A stretch of 64,000 nt of DNA from Megalobrama amblycephala (lineage: Eukaryota > Chordata > Actinopteri > Cypriniformes > Xenocyprididae). Position 1 is the first letter of the stretch. Each line of letters starts with the position of its first letter. Both the position numbers and the translations under genes were made by a program. Location of the stretch: contig NC_063061.1 in assembly GCF_018812025.1 (NCBI RefSeq), forward strand, positions 4,068,001-4,132,000, read 5' to 3'. Below the pieces are notes generated by a model that saw only the letters and a program-made list of their open reading frames with translations, did not search any database and was not told the origin of the DNA. Positions 53,007 to 64,000 of the stretch are shown piece after piece.

Positions 53007-53678
53007 TGTAGCGAAGCCCCACTACAATTACATTTTTTAGCTGATTGAGGCGGCCAAATATGGATCAGATTCCGGTCAGAGAATCAGGAGTGGAGAAGAG
53101 ATTCTTGATAATGAGGCATTTATTTACAATCTTGAATATGCATCTGAGGTATGCAGCTGTGATATTATATGGTCTACAAAGGAAATAAAGAGAAATAAAT
53201 TTACAATAATATTCATATAACTTGCATGTCTCATTGCACTAATTACTCAGTAACATAGTACCAAAAATATATTAAACATATGTCTATATTAATAATCACA
53301 ATAAAGATAATAAAAATACAGTACTAGACTGAATATTATGCTGTAAGCAATTATATAAACAAACATTCGCTGTATCGGCTCGTAACACTAGAGCGGATGT
53401 TGATGACTCAGCAGATTTAGATCGGCAAATTACGGCCGAAATAAATGGTAAACTCGAACAATATAAACATCAGCAATTACCAATCACATGCACAACATAT
53501 ACTAATTAGAGATAAAGGCATAACAGTACTTACAGTTATTGCATGAACGCATTACACAGAGCATAATAGCAGCATAAACATGGATTAACAGTCATCTTCT
53601 ACCAGTGTGCGTCGCTAATAACGGGACGTACAGGAAACAACAACTAAAACATTAGTTCCGAGGACAGGCTTTCTGACA
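53007..53678 (-). repeat. 3' LTR of the BEL element
   Basis: On the plus strand it runs TGTAGCGAAGCC to TTTCTGACA. In element orientation it follows the purine-rich ATTGGGGGCGGCTG. Confidence 0.95.
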
Positions 53679-53716
53679 CAGCCGCCCCCAATTATCTGGT
53701 AAGATAATTGAATACC

Positions 53717-54940
53717 CTAAGAAAGTCTGTCTGAAGTGCCTGTGTCATCGTCCTCAAGGTGAGGAAGTGGGATCAACCGGACAACTGGACGGGTATAGGT
53801 TTTCTCCTTAACCCTGACTCTGGCGATCTGAATTCTACCATCAGCCCCAGCCAGGATTTCCGTCACTGTGCCGACAGGCCAGAGTGCCCGGGGAAGTTGG
53901 GGATCGACAATAAGTACTACTTGACCTACTGTCAGTTCCTTGACATCCGTCCTCCACTTATGACGACCATGCAAGCCTGGGAGGTAATGTCGAATAAAGG
54001 CAGTCCAGAAACAGTCAGCCAGCACCTGACTATGTCTCCACTTCCGTCTTCCGAGCAAGTTGTTAGAGTCATATAGGACCTGTGGTAGAGAGGCATCACG
54101 GCGACCCATAAGAAGTAAGTTTGGAGTCACTGGATCCAGGTCTGCGACATCTGAAGATACATAGCCAAGTGGTTTGGCATTTAAAATGCTCTCAACTTCC
54201 ACTAGAAGAGTTTGAAGCACTGGTTCTGGGACCGACTGCTCTCGCAGGATTACACGCAGCGCTGTCTTGACTGATTTTACCTCACGCTCCCAGGTTCCCC
54301 CGAAGTGAGGAGCACTTGGTGGATTATGGCGGAACCGGATCTTCTGCCCAGCCAGCAGCTCCTGAAGTCTCGGTGACATGGCATTGAAGGTCTCTCGTAG
54401 TTCTCGATCACCTCCAATGAAATTAGTGCCATTATCGCATAGCAGTTCCATAGGCTTGCCCCGTCGTGCTATGAATCGACGCAGAGAGAGCAGGAATGCA
54501 TCAGTGTCCATATGCTCTAACAGATCTAGATGCACACACCGTGTTGTCATACATTTGTAGATAATCCCCCATCTTTTCTCTTGACGGCGACCAATTTTGA
54601 CTGCGAATGGGCCGAAGCAGTCTACACCAGTAGAATGGAAAGGCGGCTTATACAAATTCAGCCTGCAGGGTGACAGATCTGCTAATCGCGGGGTTTGAGG
54701 CTTGGCCCGCCACCGTTGACAGTCTTGACAGGTGCGCTGCTGTTTACGTATCGCCTCTCTGCCTCGGAGTACCCAATACTGGCGACGCAGTTCAGCTAGG
54801 ACCCTTTCTGAGCCAGGATGAAGGAGTCGCTGATCTGCCTCCTTAATTAGCATCTTGGTGATGGGATGGCCAGGGTCTAATACAATTGGATGTATAGTCT
54901 CCAGGTCAAGGTCACTAGCACAACGTAGTCTTCCACCCAC
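53717..54940 (-). pseudogene. pol: BEL integrase
   Basis: A 407-residue frame. The zinc-binding part has HPGSERVLAELRRQYWVLRG followed by CQDCQRW. The core has TGVDCFGPF, ELLCDNGTNFIGG and PHFGGTWEREVKSVK, giving the catalytic Asp, Asp and Glu of the family. The C-terminal DUF-like region has LTVGQVVLIVDPQLPRALWP and ends RLIPLPHLEDDD. It overlaps the upstream frame by 64 nt in another register, so a frameshift separates it from reverse transcriptase. The stop lies about 40 bases before the LTR. Confidence 0.9.
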
Positions 54941-57276
54941 TCTAATGAGACCGGTGGCCCCATCATACTCAGGGGCAAGAGAGATCCCAGACGACTGTCA
55001 GCTGGAACTGACTGTCTGGCCTTTAAAGCCCTGACTTCAAGCGGGAATGAGTCACTTTGAGCCTGTGCCAGTAGGAGCCTCTCTGCTTCGATATAATCAG
55101 AAGCCTCGACAGGAGAGTGAGTATCTGTTCCAGCCGCCCCATGCAGGGATCTGACAGTGGCCTGGACAAGCTCTTGCCATGTGTGGAACTGGCATGGATC
55201 AGGAAGGGAACTACTAGACACAGAAATGGTTCCAATAAAGGCAGCCTTCTTTAACTCACTGAAGTCTGGCTCTTCTTCAGTTTTGGGTGTGGATGGCCAC
55301 TGGTCAACTGGCTGGTTCAGGAAGGCTGGCCCTGAGCTCCACTGATGAGGGCCTGCCAACTCATTTAGTGTAAGACCTCGTGTGATGTGGTCAGCAGGAT
55401 TGTGGACTGACTCAACATACCTCCATTCAGCCATGTCGGTGAGGGTCTGTATTTCTGCTACACGTGTACCCACGAACACCTTGTAGCGGCAGGACTCCGA
55501 CGTCAGCCAGTATAACACAGTGGTGGAGTCAGACCAGAAAGTAACTTTGTGAATAGGAATGGTCAACTCTGTTTGGATCACCTTTGCCATCTGGGCACCA
55601 GTCAGAGCTGCACTTAGCTCCAAGCGAGGCATGGACAGACACTTCCTTGGTGCTACTCTAGACCTGGCCAAGACAAAGGTTACAGTGACCTGTCCTTGAC
55701 TATCTGTTGTACGCAAGTAGGCCACTGAACCATAAGCTCTTTCTGATGCATCATTAAAGACATGAAGCTCATGGGTAACAGAAGTGTTGTCAATGGAGGC
55801 CGAGGTGTATGTTCGAGGGAACTGCAACTGAAGGAGAGTCGGGAGTTCTCCTACCCAGGCAAGCCACTTTTCTCTCAAATGCAGAGGTTCAATGGGGTCG
55901 TCCCAACCAAGCTTGTGCTTCCAGAGGTCTTGGATAAGAACCTTGGCCCTGGTAGTGAATGGGATGATGAACCCCAAAGGATCATACTGACTCGCCAAGA
56001 TCCTATACATGTTCCTCATTGTAGGTGCAGCGGTCTCCGTAGAGCGTAAATTATAGCCCAGGGTGTCAGTGATACAATTCCACCGCAGACCAAGAGTGAG
56101 TTCTTGGAGGTCAGTGCTGCTTTGTGCTAACCAGCGCTCGCTATTAGTAGACTTAGCATCTGTGGGAAGGTGTTGGATCACAGATGGTACATTGCTTGCC
56201 CATTGCCTGATCTCAAAGCCTCCATCGGAGAGCAGCTGGCGCAGTCCATCCACTGTTGCTTTGGCTTCATCTGCAGTTGGTGTGCTGTGAAGGCAGTTAT
56301 CTACATAGAATGAATGCCCTACTATGTCAACTAGGTCAGCCATGTCATCTTTGTGTCCTTGGGCATGGTGTTGGAGGGCAAAGATGGCACAACATGGGCT
56401 GCATGTAGTGCCAAACGGAAGTACCTGCCATTCATATATATCAGGTTCCACCTCTCTGCACATATCCCTCCAAAGGAAGCGCAGCACTGGCTTGTCTTTG
56501 GGCAGCAAGCGTACCTGGTGGAACATACCTTTGATGTCCCCGCTGATAGCAACAGTGTGTTGGCGGAATCTCAGGAGGACACCCAGTAAGGAAGGTCCCA
56601 ATGTCGGCCCAGGCAGCAGCTGATCATTTAAGGACTGTCCCTGATGTTTAAAGGAACAGTTAAAGACAATCCTGTCCTTACCGTTGTGATGCACCATATG
56701 GTGCGGGATGTACCAGGATTCTTCACTTTTGCTGGCCTCCTCTGGAGTTATCTTAGCCACATAACCTGCCACCTCCAACTTCTTGATCTCAGTACAGTAG
56801 GCTTTAGCCCTCTCAGGATCCCGTGCCAGCCTGCGTTCAGTGCTACGCAAACTAGGAAGCACAGTCTCTTTGTCTGCATGGAGTAAACTCACTGGTGTTC
56901 GCCTTAGCAATGGTGTAGCGTAACGTTGAACACCGTCCACATTCACCCGGATTGTGGCATTTTGCAGCAGGGTATAAGCCTCCCTATCCTGTTTGGACCT
57001 GGTAACCGTTTTCTCGTTGTAGGGGAGAGTATCGACTTGCCAGAGCCTTTCTACATGGTGGATAAGATCATCACGGGTTGGAACTGACATGATGTGAAGA
57101 CACTGTTGATTCCCTCGAGAAGGTTGCATTGGACTCATAGGGCCCTGGAGAGACCATCCGAGTTGCGTGCAGACAGCAATAGGTCCCCCTATTGGGCCTT
57201 TGCGTATGGGCTGGATTGGTGTCAGGAGGTGAGGATTATCTGACCCGATAAGGAGTAATGGCTTTACTCTGTCCAC
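54877..57276 (-). pseudogene. pol: BEL reverse transcriptase and RNase H
   Basis: A 799-residue frame. Reverse transcriptase motifs are YIPHHMVHHNGKDRIVFNCS, VAISGDIKGMFHQVRL (first catalytic Asp), VLPFGTTCSPCCAIFALQ and the active-site strand SFYVDNCLHST, where the second Asp is replaced by Asn. RNase H follows with HVFNDASERAYGSVAYLR, RLELSAALTGAQMAKV, WSDSTTVLYWL and NPADHITRG. The N-terminal segment (to about residue 150) continues the protease linker. The enzyme makes the cDNA inside the particle. Confidence 0.9.
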
Positions 57277-59857
57277 AGGAGGCAGCGGTAGGATCCTTCA
57301 GGTGTCGATAGGCATTCTGGAGGGCAGTCACTGGGTAGTTGTGCTCCGCTAGACACAGACCGTTTGCAGTGAATGCGTTGCGTATAGTGAACTTCGTCAT
57401 GGGTTTGGATACTGAGGACACCTCAAAAGATATCGATGACCCTTCAAGTTCAGTGTGACACTGTTGAATCGTCTGTAGGGGAAGCAATTCAGGAGCACCT
57501 GTTAACTTGAGCTGCTGCACTACTGGCTGAAGCACTAGTGTTCTCTCTGACCCGTCATCAAGTACTGCATGGGTTTCCATAGTGTGACAACCATTGTGAA
57601 GGAGGACTTTGACCACTTTCAACATGACCTTTGGAGAACGGTTAGGTCTGTCAAGGTAAATCCTGGTAGGTGGCAAGCTTACCATGAGTACAGCCCTAGA
57701 AGTGTCATTAATGGACTCATGTAGAACTGTAAGATGCAGTTCTTTACAGACCTTACATGGGCGTTTGAGGTTGCAGGTCTCTACTGCATGTGTCCGACCA
57801 CATCTCCAACAGCGTTTTCCCTCTTTAATCCAGGTGACGATTTGAGCAGTGGTTAATTTCTTGAATTGGTCACAGGAGTTGAGGTAGTGGTCCCTGTTGT
57901 CACAATGGGAACAATATGGCTTTGGCTTTGAGCTGGGTTTTGAGTCTGCAGATTTAGGGGACATGGTGATGCTCTCATTGGCCATGAGAACAGGTGTTGG
58001 TCTCTCCTTTGGACGAGTGAATGTCGTAGCTTTACTATAGAGCTTGGATGAGTCACTCTGGAACAAGGTTGCAGCTCGGCTGGAGATTCGTTTCGCTTGA
58101 GACTTGATCTCTAACCAGGTGGCCAGATCAGGAAGTGTATAGGTCTTATCAGTACCCATCTGTAGAATACCCCTGCTTAGGCAGTATTCAACAAAGCCAT
58201 CACGATAAGCAGATGGTAGCTTACTTAGCAGACGATCCACATGAGAGCCACACATGAGCTCATAACCATTCTGGCCCTCAAGCGTCCTTAGCATGCCCAC
58301 CAATGATTGAACGGATAATGCAAAGGAGTCAAAAGCATTAGCATCACCCATTTTGACTGGTGGAGTGCTCATGATGGCACCCAACTCTGACTGAACAAGC
58401 TGTCTTGGCTGGCCATACTTGTCTTGAAGAGCCTGCAGTGCAGCTGAATAAGGACACGGATGGTACATATAGGCTTTAGCCAGCTGCTGAGCACTAGGGA
58501 GTTTTAAATGGCTTAGCAAGACATGATATTTGTACTGTTCACTGAGATGGTTGTGATTGCTCAACAGATTGTCCAGTGCCAACTTTAACAAGGCAAAGTC
58601 ACTCTCCTTACCACTGTCGAACACCGGCAACTTGGGTTGTGGGATGCCATAGGCTGATGCAAACAGTAGCTCTGTACCAGGGTATGCTGGATGACCATCC
58701 TGCGGAAAGGGCAAGAATGAAGGTGGTTGAGCATGGCTAGGGACAGTAGATGGAATGGCTGAAGCCTGATAGCTGGTAAATGGAGGCTGCAGAAGACGTG
58801 AGTGTGTTGTCACAGGTGGAAGTGCTGTCTGCAGTACTGCATGTAGCCTTGTATGTGGCGGCAATGTTGCTGTGGTAGGTTGCTGTGGCACAGACGGCGT
58901 GCTTGTACTCAAGGGATGTGCAGCAGTGGACATGACTGTGGCTCCTGAGTGAGATTGGGGTACCACAGTAGATGTTGATAACACAGTGTGAGCTGGTGCA
59001 GTTATATGGGTAGTCTGAGATGCATTAGAGACTGGTGTTGCTGCTTGTGGTAACAGGTGGAGTGCTGCAGGTGGTGCACTCCCAGATTCAGCTGTTAACT
59101 GCAGTGGTCTAAGTGATGGCTGAGACACCCAAGAGTCATCAGGAATAATCTGTTCAGCTTGACAAATCTGTATGGTTGAGGTCACAGCTGGTGACTGAGT
59201 AGAGGGCCGCTGGATAGCGCATGATGGTTGAGGTGGGCTCATGGCTGGACTACTATGTATGAGCTGAGGCGGAGGCGAAAGGCTGTCGGGTGAGCCAGGA
59301 GGCACAGGAGTCGTTGAACCAGAGTCTTTAATAAGCATGGAGGATACAAGCTTTGCTACCTCAAGCTCAGTCTCTGCTTGTTGCAGCTTTCGCTGTCTTT
59401 CTAGATGCTTGGATAAGGCCTGCTTTGCTGTAAGAGCTTCCTCTTGAATACGCTGGGCTTCTTTAGCTTGTGCTTGTAGCCGCTGGTATTCCACATCAGC
59501 CAGTGAGTCCTCCTGGACCTGCTGGCGGAGACTGTCTAACTGCCTCTGTTTAATCTTCTCCTCCAAAATAGCAGTCTGGACACTAGAGAGTTCAGGTGGA
59601 AGATAAACGCCAGTGGAAGTAACAGAGCGCCTACTTGTCCTGGAATGAGAGCTAGCACCACTTCGAGACGTTTTCCTCGAGCTGCTTCTTGGTTGACTGG
59701 GACAGTGGGAAGAAGCTTTAGGAGGAGGGTCATCAGCGGGTCGGTAGCCAACCTCATAATCGTCCAGGTGAGAAGGCAGATTAGTCCTGCGGCGAGGTCT
59801 GTCCATTGTCTCTAATGTGTCACTTGCTTCTGGATCCATACTGGTTTGAGCTTGCAC
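57236..59857 (-). pseudogene. gag: BEL gag and protease
   Basis: An 873-residue frame that starts just downstream of the primer site. It has a Ser/Arg-rich start, a coiled coil with QRQLDSLRQQVQ and KHLERQRKLQQAETELEVAK, a long Ser/Thr/Pro-rich spacer (about residues 190-390), a capsid-like domain (PKLPVFDSGKESDFALLKLA), and cysteine clusters CSHCDNRDHYLNSC, CWRCGRTHAVETC and CKVCKELH. The protease begins with THAVLDDGSERTLV (D-D-G loop). The frame ends about 100 residues later, overlapping the reverse transcriptase frame by 41 nt in another register. Confidence 0.9.
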
Positions 59858-59860
59858 TCA

Positions 59861-59878
59861 ATCCGGCTCGAAGGACCA
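59861..59878 (-). other. Primer binding site, tRNA-Tyr type
   Basis: In element orientation TGGTCCTTCGAGCCGGAT lies six bases after the 5' LTR. Its complement ATCCGGCTCGAAGGACCA matches the 3' end of vertebrate tRNA-Tyr including CCA (17 or more bases). Confidence 0.8.
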
Positions 59879-59884
59879 TAATAA

Positions 59885-60556
59885 TGTAGCGAAGCCCCAC
59901 TACAATTACGTTTTTTAGCTGATTGAGGCGGCCAAATATGGATCAGATTCCGGTCAGAGAATCAGGAGTGGAGAAGAGATTCTTGATAATGAGGCATTTA
60001 TTTACAATCTTGAATATGCATCTGAGGTATGCAGCTGTGATATTATATGGTCTACAAAGGAAATAAAGAGAAATAAATTTACAATAATATTCATATAACT
60101 TGCATGTCTCATTGCACTAATTACTCAGTAACATAGTACCAAAAATATATTAAACATATGTCTATATTAATAATCACAATAAAGATAATAAAAATACAGT
60201 ACTAGACTGAATATTATGCTGTAAGCAATTATATAAACAAACATTCGCTGTATCGGCTCGTAACACTAGAGCGGATGTTGATGACTCAGCAGATTTAGAT
60301 CAGCAAATTACGGCCGAAATAAACGGTAAACTCGAACAATATAAACATCAGCAATTACCAATCACATGCACAACATATACTAATTAGAGATAAAGGCATA
60401 ACAGTACTTACAGTTATTGCATGAACGCATTACACAGAGCATAATAGCAGTATAAACATGGATTAACAGTCATCTTCTACCAGTGTGCGTCGCTAATAAC
60501 GGGACGTACAGGAAACAACAACTAAAACATTAGTTCCGAGGACAGGCTTTCTGACA
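59885..60556 (-). repeat. 5' LTR of the BEL element
   Basis: 672 bp, the same length as its partner. The differences seen are TTACG for TTACA, GATCAGC for GATCGGC, AACGG for AATGG and AGTATAA for AGCATAA. Confidence 0.95.
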
Positions 60557-60561
60557 TAACC

Positions 60562-63500
60562 CATCTGTAACGATAAAACACTCATTCACACTAGTTAATG
60601 ACATATACACTCTCTATGGGAACAGAATATTTCCCCAAACTAACACATACAAAACATAAAGTCCAGTCACTCTCACACTCACTCACATTAGACACACATG
60701 ACTATAAACTGCTCACTTTCAAAGTTGCTTGTGGTGTTAGTTCTGAAAACACATCTTTAAACTTCACATTGCTCTTCCCTGTATTTCTTTACTTAGTTTT
60801 TTACATGATCTTTTATTCAGCCTCAAAACATCTCTGTTCACTATAATTCTTTTTCACATAAGCTGAGTAGTTTTGGTTCTAGTCTCATTGCTTTGTTTTG
60901 TTTAAACTTCAGAACTTCATTAAAACTATCAGACTGATAACTGACAGACAGAGTATCCTTGCCTCTACCCCAGCCGTCTCTCTCTCTTACTGCACAAATA
61001 ATCAATTCAGCAGCCTCTCAAGACTGTAACTTAGACTGAATTTAATATCAAATTACTATACATAACCCTTGGTCAAATGTAAATGTTTTAACTTTCAAAT
61101 AAAGAAAATATTTCTACCATCTAAAATATGTTATGCTAGTAGCCATTTTTGAGGTTATCTTTAGTTCAAATGCTGGATGCACTTAACTTTCTCTTGAATC
61201 TGCAAAATCAGTCTTCATCTTTAACACCACCATTGCCTTGGAATTATCCTCTGCCATGTCTAATGACCTGCAGGAGTAAAAACTATGATAGAGACACATT
61301 AGTTCAAAATCACACAGCCTCATGAATTCAGGGATTCGTAGTACTGCTGAATCTAAAACTTCTATACAGTTCTTGCCAATAGGGCAACCAACATCATGTT
61401 ACTAAACTTTACTCTGGTCTCCCCAGAAATTACGGACAATCGCCTCATGTTCTCAGTCGGCTCTTGAAAGCTCATTCCCATCAGCTCTTTATCAATAATC
61501 TTCTTCTCCTCAGGGTCTTGTCCCCTGGCATAGTTGCTTGTCACAATGAAAAACAAGCCATCTTAGGAACGCGGTTTCTGGTGAGTGGTATAGAGGAGCA
61601 TTTTTGGGTCAGACCGCTGTTCTTCTCACAGGTCATTCCCCCTTCATGATACTGCTGGCCTCACAGTCATCGCTCCACTCTCATACCCATCTCACATAAA
61701 CACCTCCCATCAGGGTAGATGTCCAGTGGCGGCGGTAACCCCCTCCCTTAGGTTGTCCTCTGTCTGGCCAAAGAGGATCTTACCCGTCATTGAGAAATCA
61801 CCTCGTGCACACTGGTACCCGCTCTTTCCCATTCCAGACCTTTGACAGTTTTCTTCAAACAGAATCAGGTGTTTTCTGAAGCTTCGAGAAGTTGCATTCA
61901 AGAGCCACCAGAGCCATTGGACTGCCTAATAGTGTTAAAACATGGAGACAGGTCAATAACAGCAGTATTTAATCACTGAAATCATTTGACTGTACATTCT
62001 CTCAGCAGCAACATATCAGTGCTGAGATTATACTCAAGTGAATTTAATTCTCACAACTGTCCATTCAGTGTAATGTTCTGCTACATCTGTAACCGGAGCC
62101 ATCGGCCCTGAACATGGTGGTGGCAAAGATCAGACAAAAAAAGTTACTGGTCATAGAAGAAATTTATCAAAATAGTCACTTCTATCATTCAAGGTCTATG
62201 TTACCATTTTAAAGACCTCTTTACACTATGGATTTTTCCTTTAACAAATTTAACAGTTAATTTCCCTCTTCATGGCAATCATTTCTTTTCACATCTCTGT
62301 GTCCATGATTTTCAACAGAAACACTGTGCTTCTCATGACACAAGCTCAGATAGCAGCTTTTAGCTGACTTTGAGTGAGAGAGAGACTCTGAGGATTTCAG
62401 GACTGGTACTCTGCCTTTTTATAACTTTTAACATCAAACTTTAACTACTGTCTTTTGACTCTGGCCCAGTTTAAGACTTTGCCAGAAATGACATTAATTT
62501 CCAAATAAACAACTGTTTATATTTGTCTTTTACCCATGTATCAAGGAACTTAGACATTACAAACTTCAGATCAGGTCGAGTCTCTGTGACACTGCAGTCT
62601 CATTTTTGCCATTTAAACCCTCTATGTCATTTTGACCGTCAAAAACCAAATATTTAGAACTTAGAGGTCCAAAATCATTTTAGTCATTTTACATTGTGAT
62701 AGCGATGCGCTCATCACATAAAAACATACTTGAGACTGTTCAACCTTTTTTTTTCCACAGAGTGAAACATTCTTTTAGAATTTTCATTTTCACTTTCATA
62801 ACATTAATTTTTTCCCCTGCTATATTTCCCTTCATCATACCCACTTATCTCACTATCAAATAGTTAGTTAGTCTGCAGATGCAAAACATATTTATCAATA
62901 TGGTTTCTTCTTTTTTTTTTTTTTTTGCAGAACCACAATATTATTTTACCCATATTTCAGCTACTAGATTGCACCGACAGCCTTAGGTTATACTTATAGC
63001 TGCTTTCTCCTTCAACCATTCTTATATAAATTGTCATTCTCTAGACATCTAATGTCATGCATCCATTTAATGGATGAATAAACAAAACTTTTTTTTTGTA
63101 AGTTACATTCAATCCTCCTTCCCTACATGCCAATTCTTTCTGCATTCACCTTCTTTTCCTTCTGTCTGCTTCCTCTAGCCTACAATCTCTAGTCTGCTTA
63201 CATTTCACACACACACACCGCTCTCACACAAACACAACATCCCCACATCGCAGTTCTCTTCAACTCATTCCCTTACGACCTTAAGTCTTATGACCACTCA
63301 ACGTTCCCTCTTCTGAGAAATCATAATACTTAACTAACTTTTCTATATCTTACATGCATCTTTGGCCATACAATTTTCTCATTTGATAAAACACTGGTGC
63401 ATCATATTTTGCAACACCCCCTATCACTTCACTTTTTGCAAGCTTGCTTTGGGATTCCCCTTTTTGACCCTCTCGAGTCGTGTGGATTTAGTTCAGCGCG

Positions 63501-63606
63501 CACCTATAATCTGTGGACGTCTCCAGCAGATCCGATTGCCCCCAAAATCGGTCACGGGTTCGAGCTTCAATGCCCACAATCCGCAGCCTCAAGCGCTCAG
63601 GCTGTC
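60562..63606. other. Decayed retroviral or other repeat sequence, no gene named
   Basis: Low-GC, pyrimidine-rich on the plus strand. Open frames here (60598-60846, 61362-61649, 61710-61901, 63362-63722) are short and carry no recognised motif. It probably belongs to the minus-strand retroviral body. Confidence 0.4.
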
Positions 63607-63760
63607 ACTGCCATCACAATTTTATGAAACTACAGCATTCCACTGCTCAATCCCAGAATTTGTCACAAATTTATAACCTACAACATCCGGCTGTAGGTGG
63701 GCTCAATCCCAGAATTCTATGACAAATTCATAAACCACAGCATCCGGCTGTAGTTGGGCA
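63607..63760. repeat. Tandem repeat, 56-bp unit, 2.75 copies
   Basis: Units 63649-63704 and 63705-63760 both start AATCCCAGAATT and contain ATCCGGCTGTAG. A diverged partial copy covers 63607-63648. In minus-strand reading it would lie in the leader side of the retroviral body. Confidence 0.8.
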
Positions 63761-64000
63761 TAATCTCAAATTTTTGTTCCAGTATGACCCAGCCTAGATT
63801 TGTTCCGCGAATCTCCCTGCCTGGAAAGCGCTCTTACTGCCAAACGTGGTCAGTTTCAGGAACGTCTTGATCACACTGCTTTTTTCTGTTTCTGCAGATT
63901 GCTCCAGCTCGCACGAGGCAACTCAAAATTTCTCTCTGGAGAACTATTATAGCAGCTGATCTCAATTCCTCATAAAACCTTCCGGACCGCGACCACAGAG

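Larger units (their letters stand above)
53002..60561 (-). mobile_element. Young BEL/Pao retrotransposon
   Basis: Minus-strand element of 7550 bp (53007-60556). Two 672-bp LTRs (53007-53678, 59885-60556) differ at about four bases, and TAACC (53002-53006, 60557-60561) is a perfect 5-bp target duplication. The primer site complements tRNA-Tyr. Coding order is gag, protease, reverse transcriptase, RNase H, integrase, as in BEL/Pao. Two frame changes split what is normally one polyprotein. It inserted into an older endogenous retrovirus. Confidence 0.95.
51262..64000 (-). mobile_element. Decayed endogenous retrovirus body, interrupted by a BEL element
   Basis: Minus-strand sequence between the LTR at 50785-51261 and the right edge, leaving out the BEL element (53007-60556 plus the target copy 60557-60561). 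Only an RNase H relic near 52400-52785 can be named. Stops are frequent. Short open frames at 61362-61556 and 61710-61901 may be retroviral remnants but show no motif I recognise. Integrase and envelope between RNase H and the 3' LTR would not fit in the 1.1 kb available, so there are large deletions. The extent to the right edge is an inference. Confidence 0.45.

Noticed and set aside
54378..56886. Plus-strand open frames opposite the BEL pol
   Set aside because: Shadows of the minus-strand reverse transcriptase and integrase.
63362..63722. Overlapping plus-strand open frames near the right edge
   Set aside because: They run into the 56-bp tandem repeat and lack motifs; more likely non-coding.
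1..64000. CRISPR arrays, tRNA and rRNA genes
   Set aside because: No array of spaced direct repeats, no tRNA cloverleaf and no rRNA core sequence recognised by eye; the tRNA-like strings are primer binding sites.

Overview
This window reads as vertebrate nuclear DNA, most likely from a cyprinid or closely related teleost. The evidence is a FISNA-NACHT receptor gene of the fish-expanded NLR class with GT-AG introns, and a set of transposons typical of fish: Gmr1-like and sushi-like Ty3/gypsy elements, BEL/Pao, L2, hAT, piggyBac-like, Harbinger-like and KDZ elements. Nothing in it looks bacterial. The species is an inference.

The left quarter (1-17,500) is the 5' part of one NLR gene on the minus strand. 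I can chain seven coding exons, all joined in phase 2: start exon (16971-17067), three near-identical 114-bp exons (16594-16707, 15179-15292, 4901-5014), a linker exon (3656-3739), the large FISNA-NACHT exon (1733-3457) and a 72-bp exon (39-110). The leucine-rich repeat exons would lie off the left edge. Its introns carry a solo LTR (267-760), a decayed Gmr1-like retrotransposon (6822-14807) with a 1770-bp piggyBac-like element in its 3' LTR, and an unassigned TATA-bearing stretch (15400-16320).

From 17,500 to 25,390 there is repeat sequence only: a Harbinger-like element with TAA target duplications (18471-19158) inside a probable hAT relic, then a minus-strand LINE (about 19,500-25,300) interrupted by an LTR-like insertion (about 20,336-21,795) and by a 1432-bp hAT element with an 8-bp target duplication (22481-23912).

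From 25,393 to 36,198 lies a plus-strand Ty3/gypsy element, frameshifted throughout. It is split by a 5'-truncated L2 (31194-33453) and by a TTAA-flanked foldback element (34381-35235). Its 951-bp 3' LTR holds an unspliced segment followed by a copy that looks precisely spliced. From 36,200 to 40,300 there are LINE and DNA-transposon relics.

From 40,300 to 48,480 there is a broken multi-exon KDZ (Zisupton-like) transposase gene on the minus strand. It is split by a young Tf1/sushi-type chromovirus (42564-47812; two 476-bp LTRs) whose primer site matches its own predicted RNA 5' end over 11 nt. From 48,480 to the right edge there are foldback and MITE sequences and a decayed minus-strand endogenous retrovirus (LTR 50785-51261, RNase H relic near 52,400-52,785). 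That retrovirus is interrupted by a young minus-strand BEL/Pao element (53007-60556; two 672-bp LTRs, TSD TAACC, tRNA-Tyr-type primer site). No tRNA, rRNA or CRISPR array was recognised.
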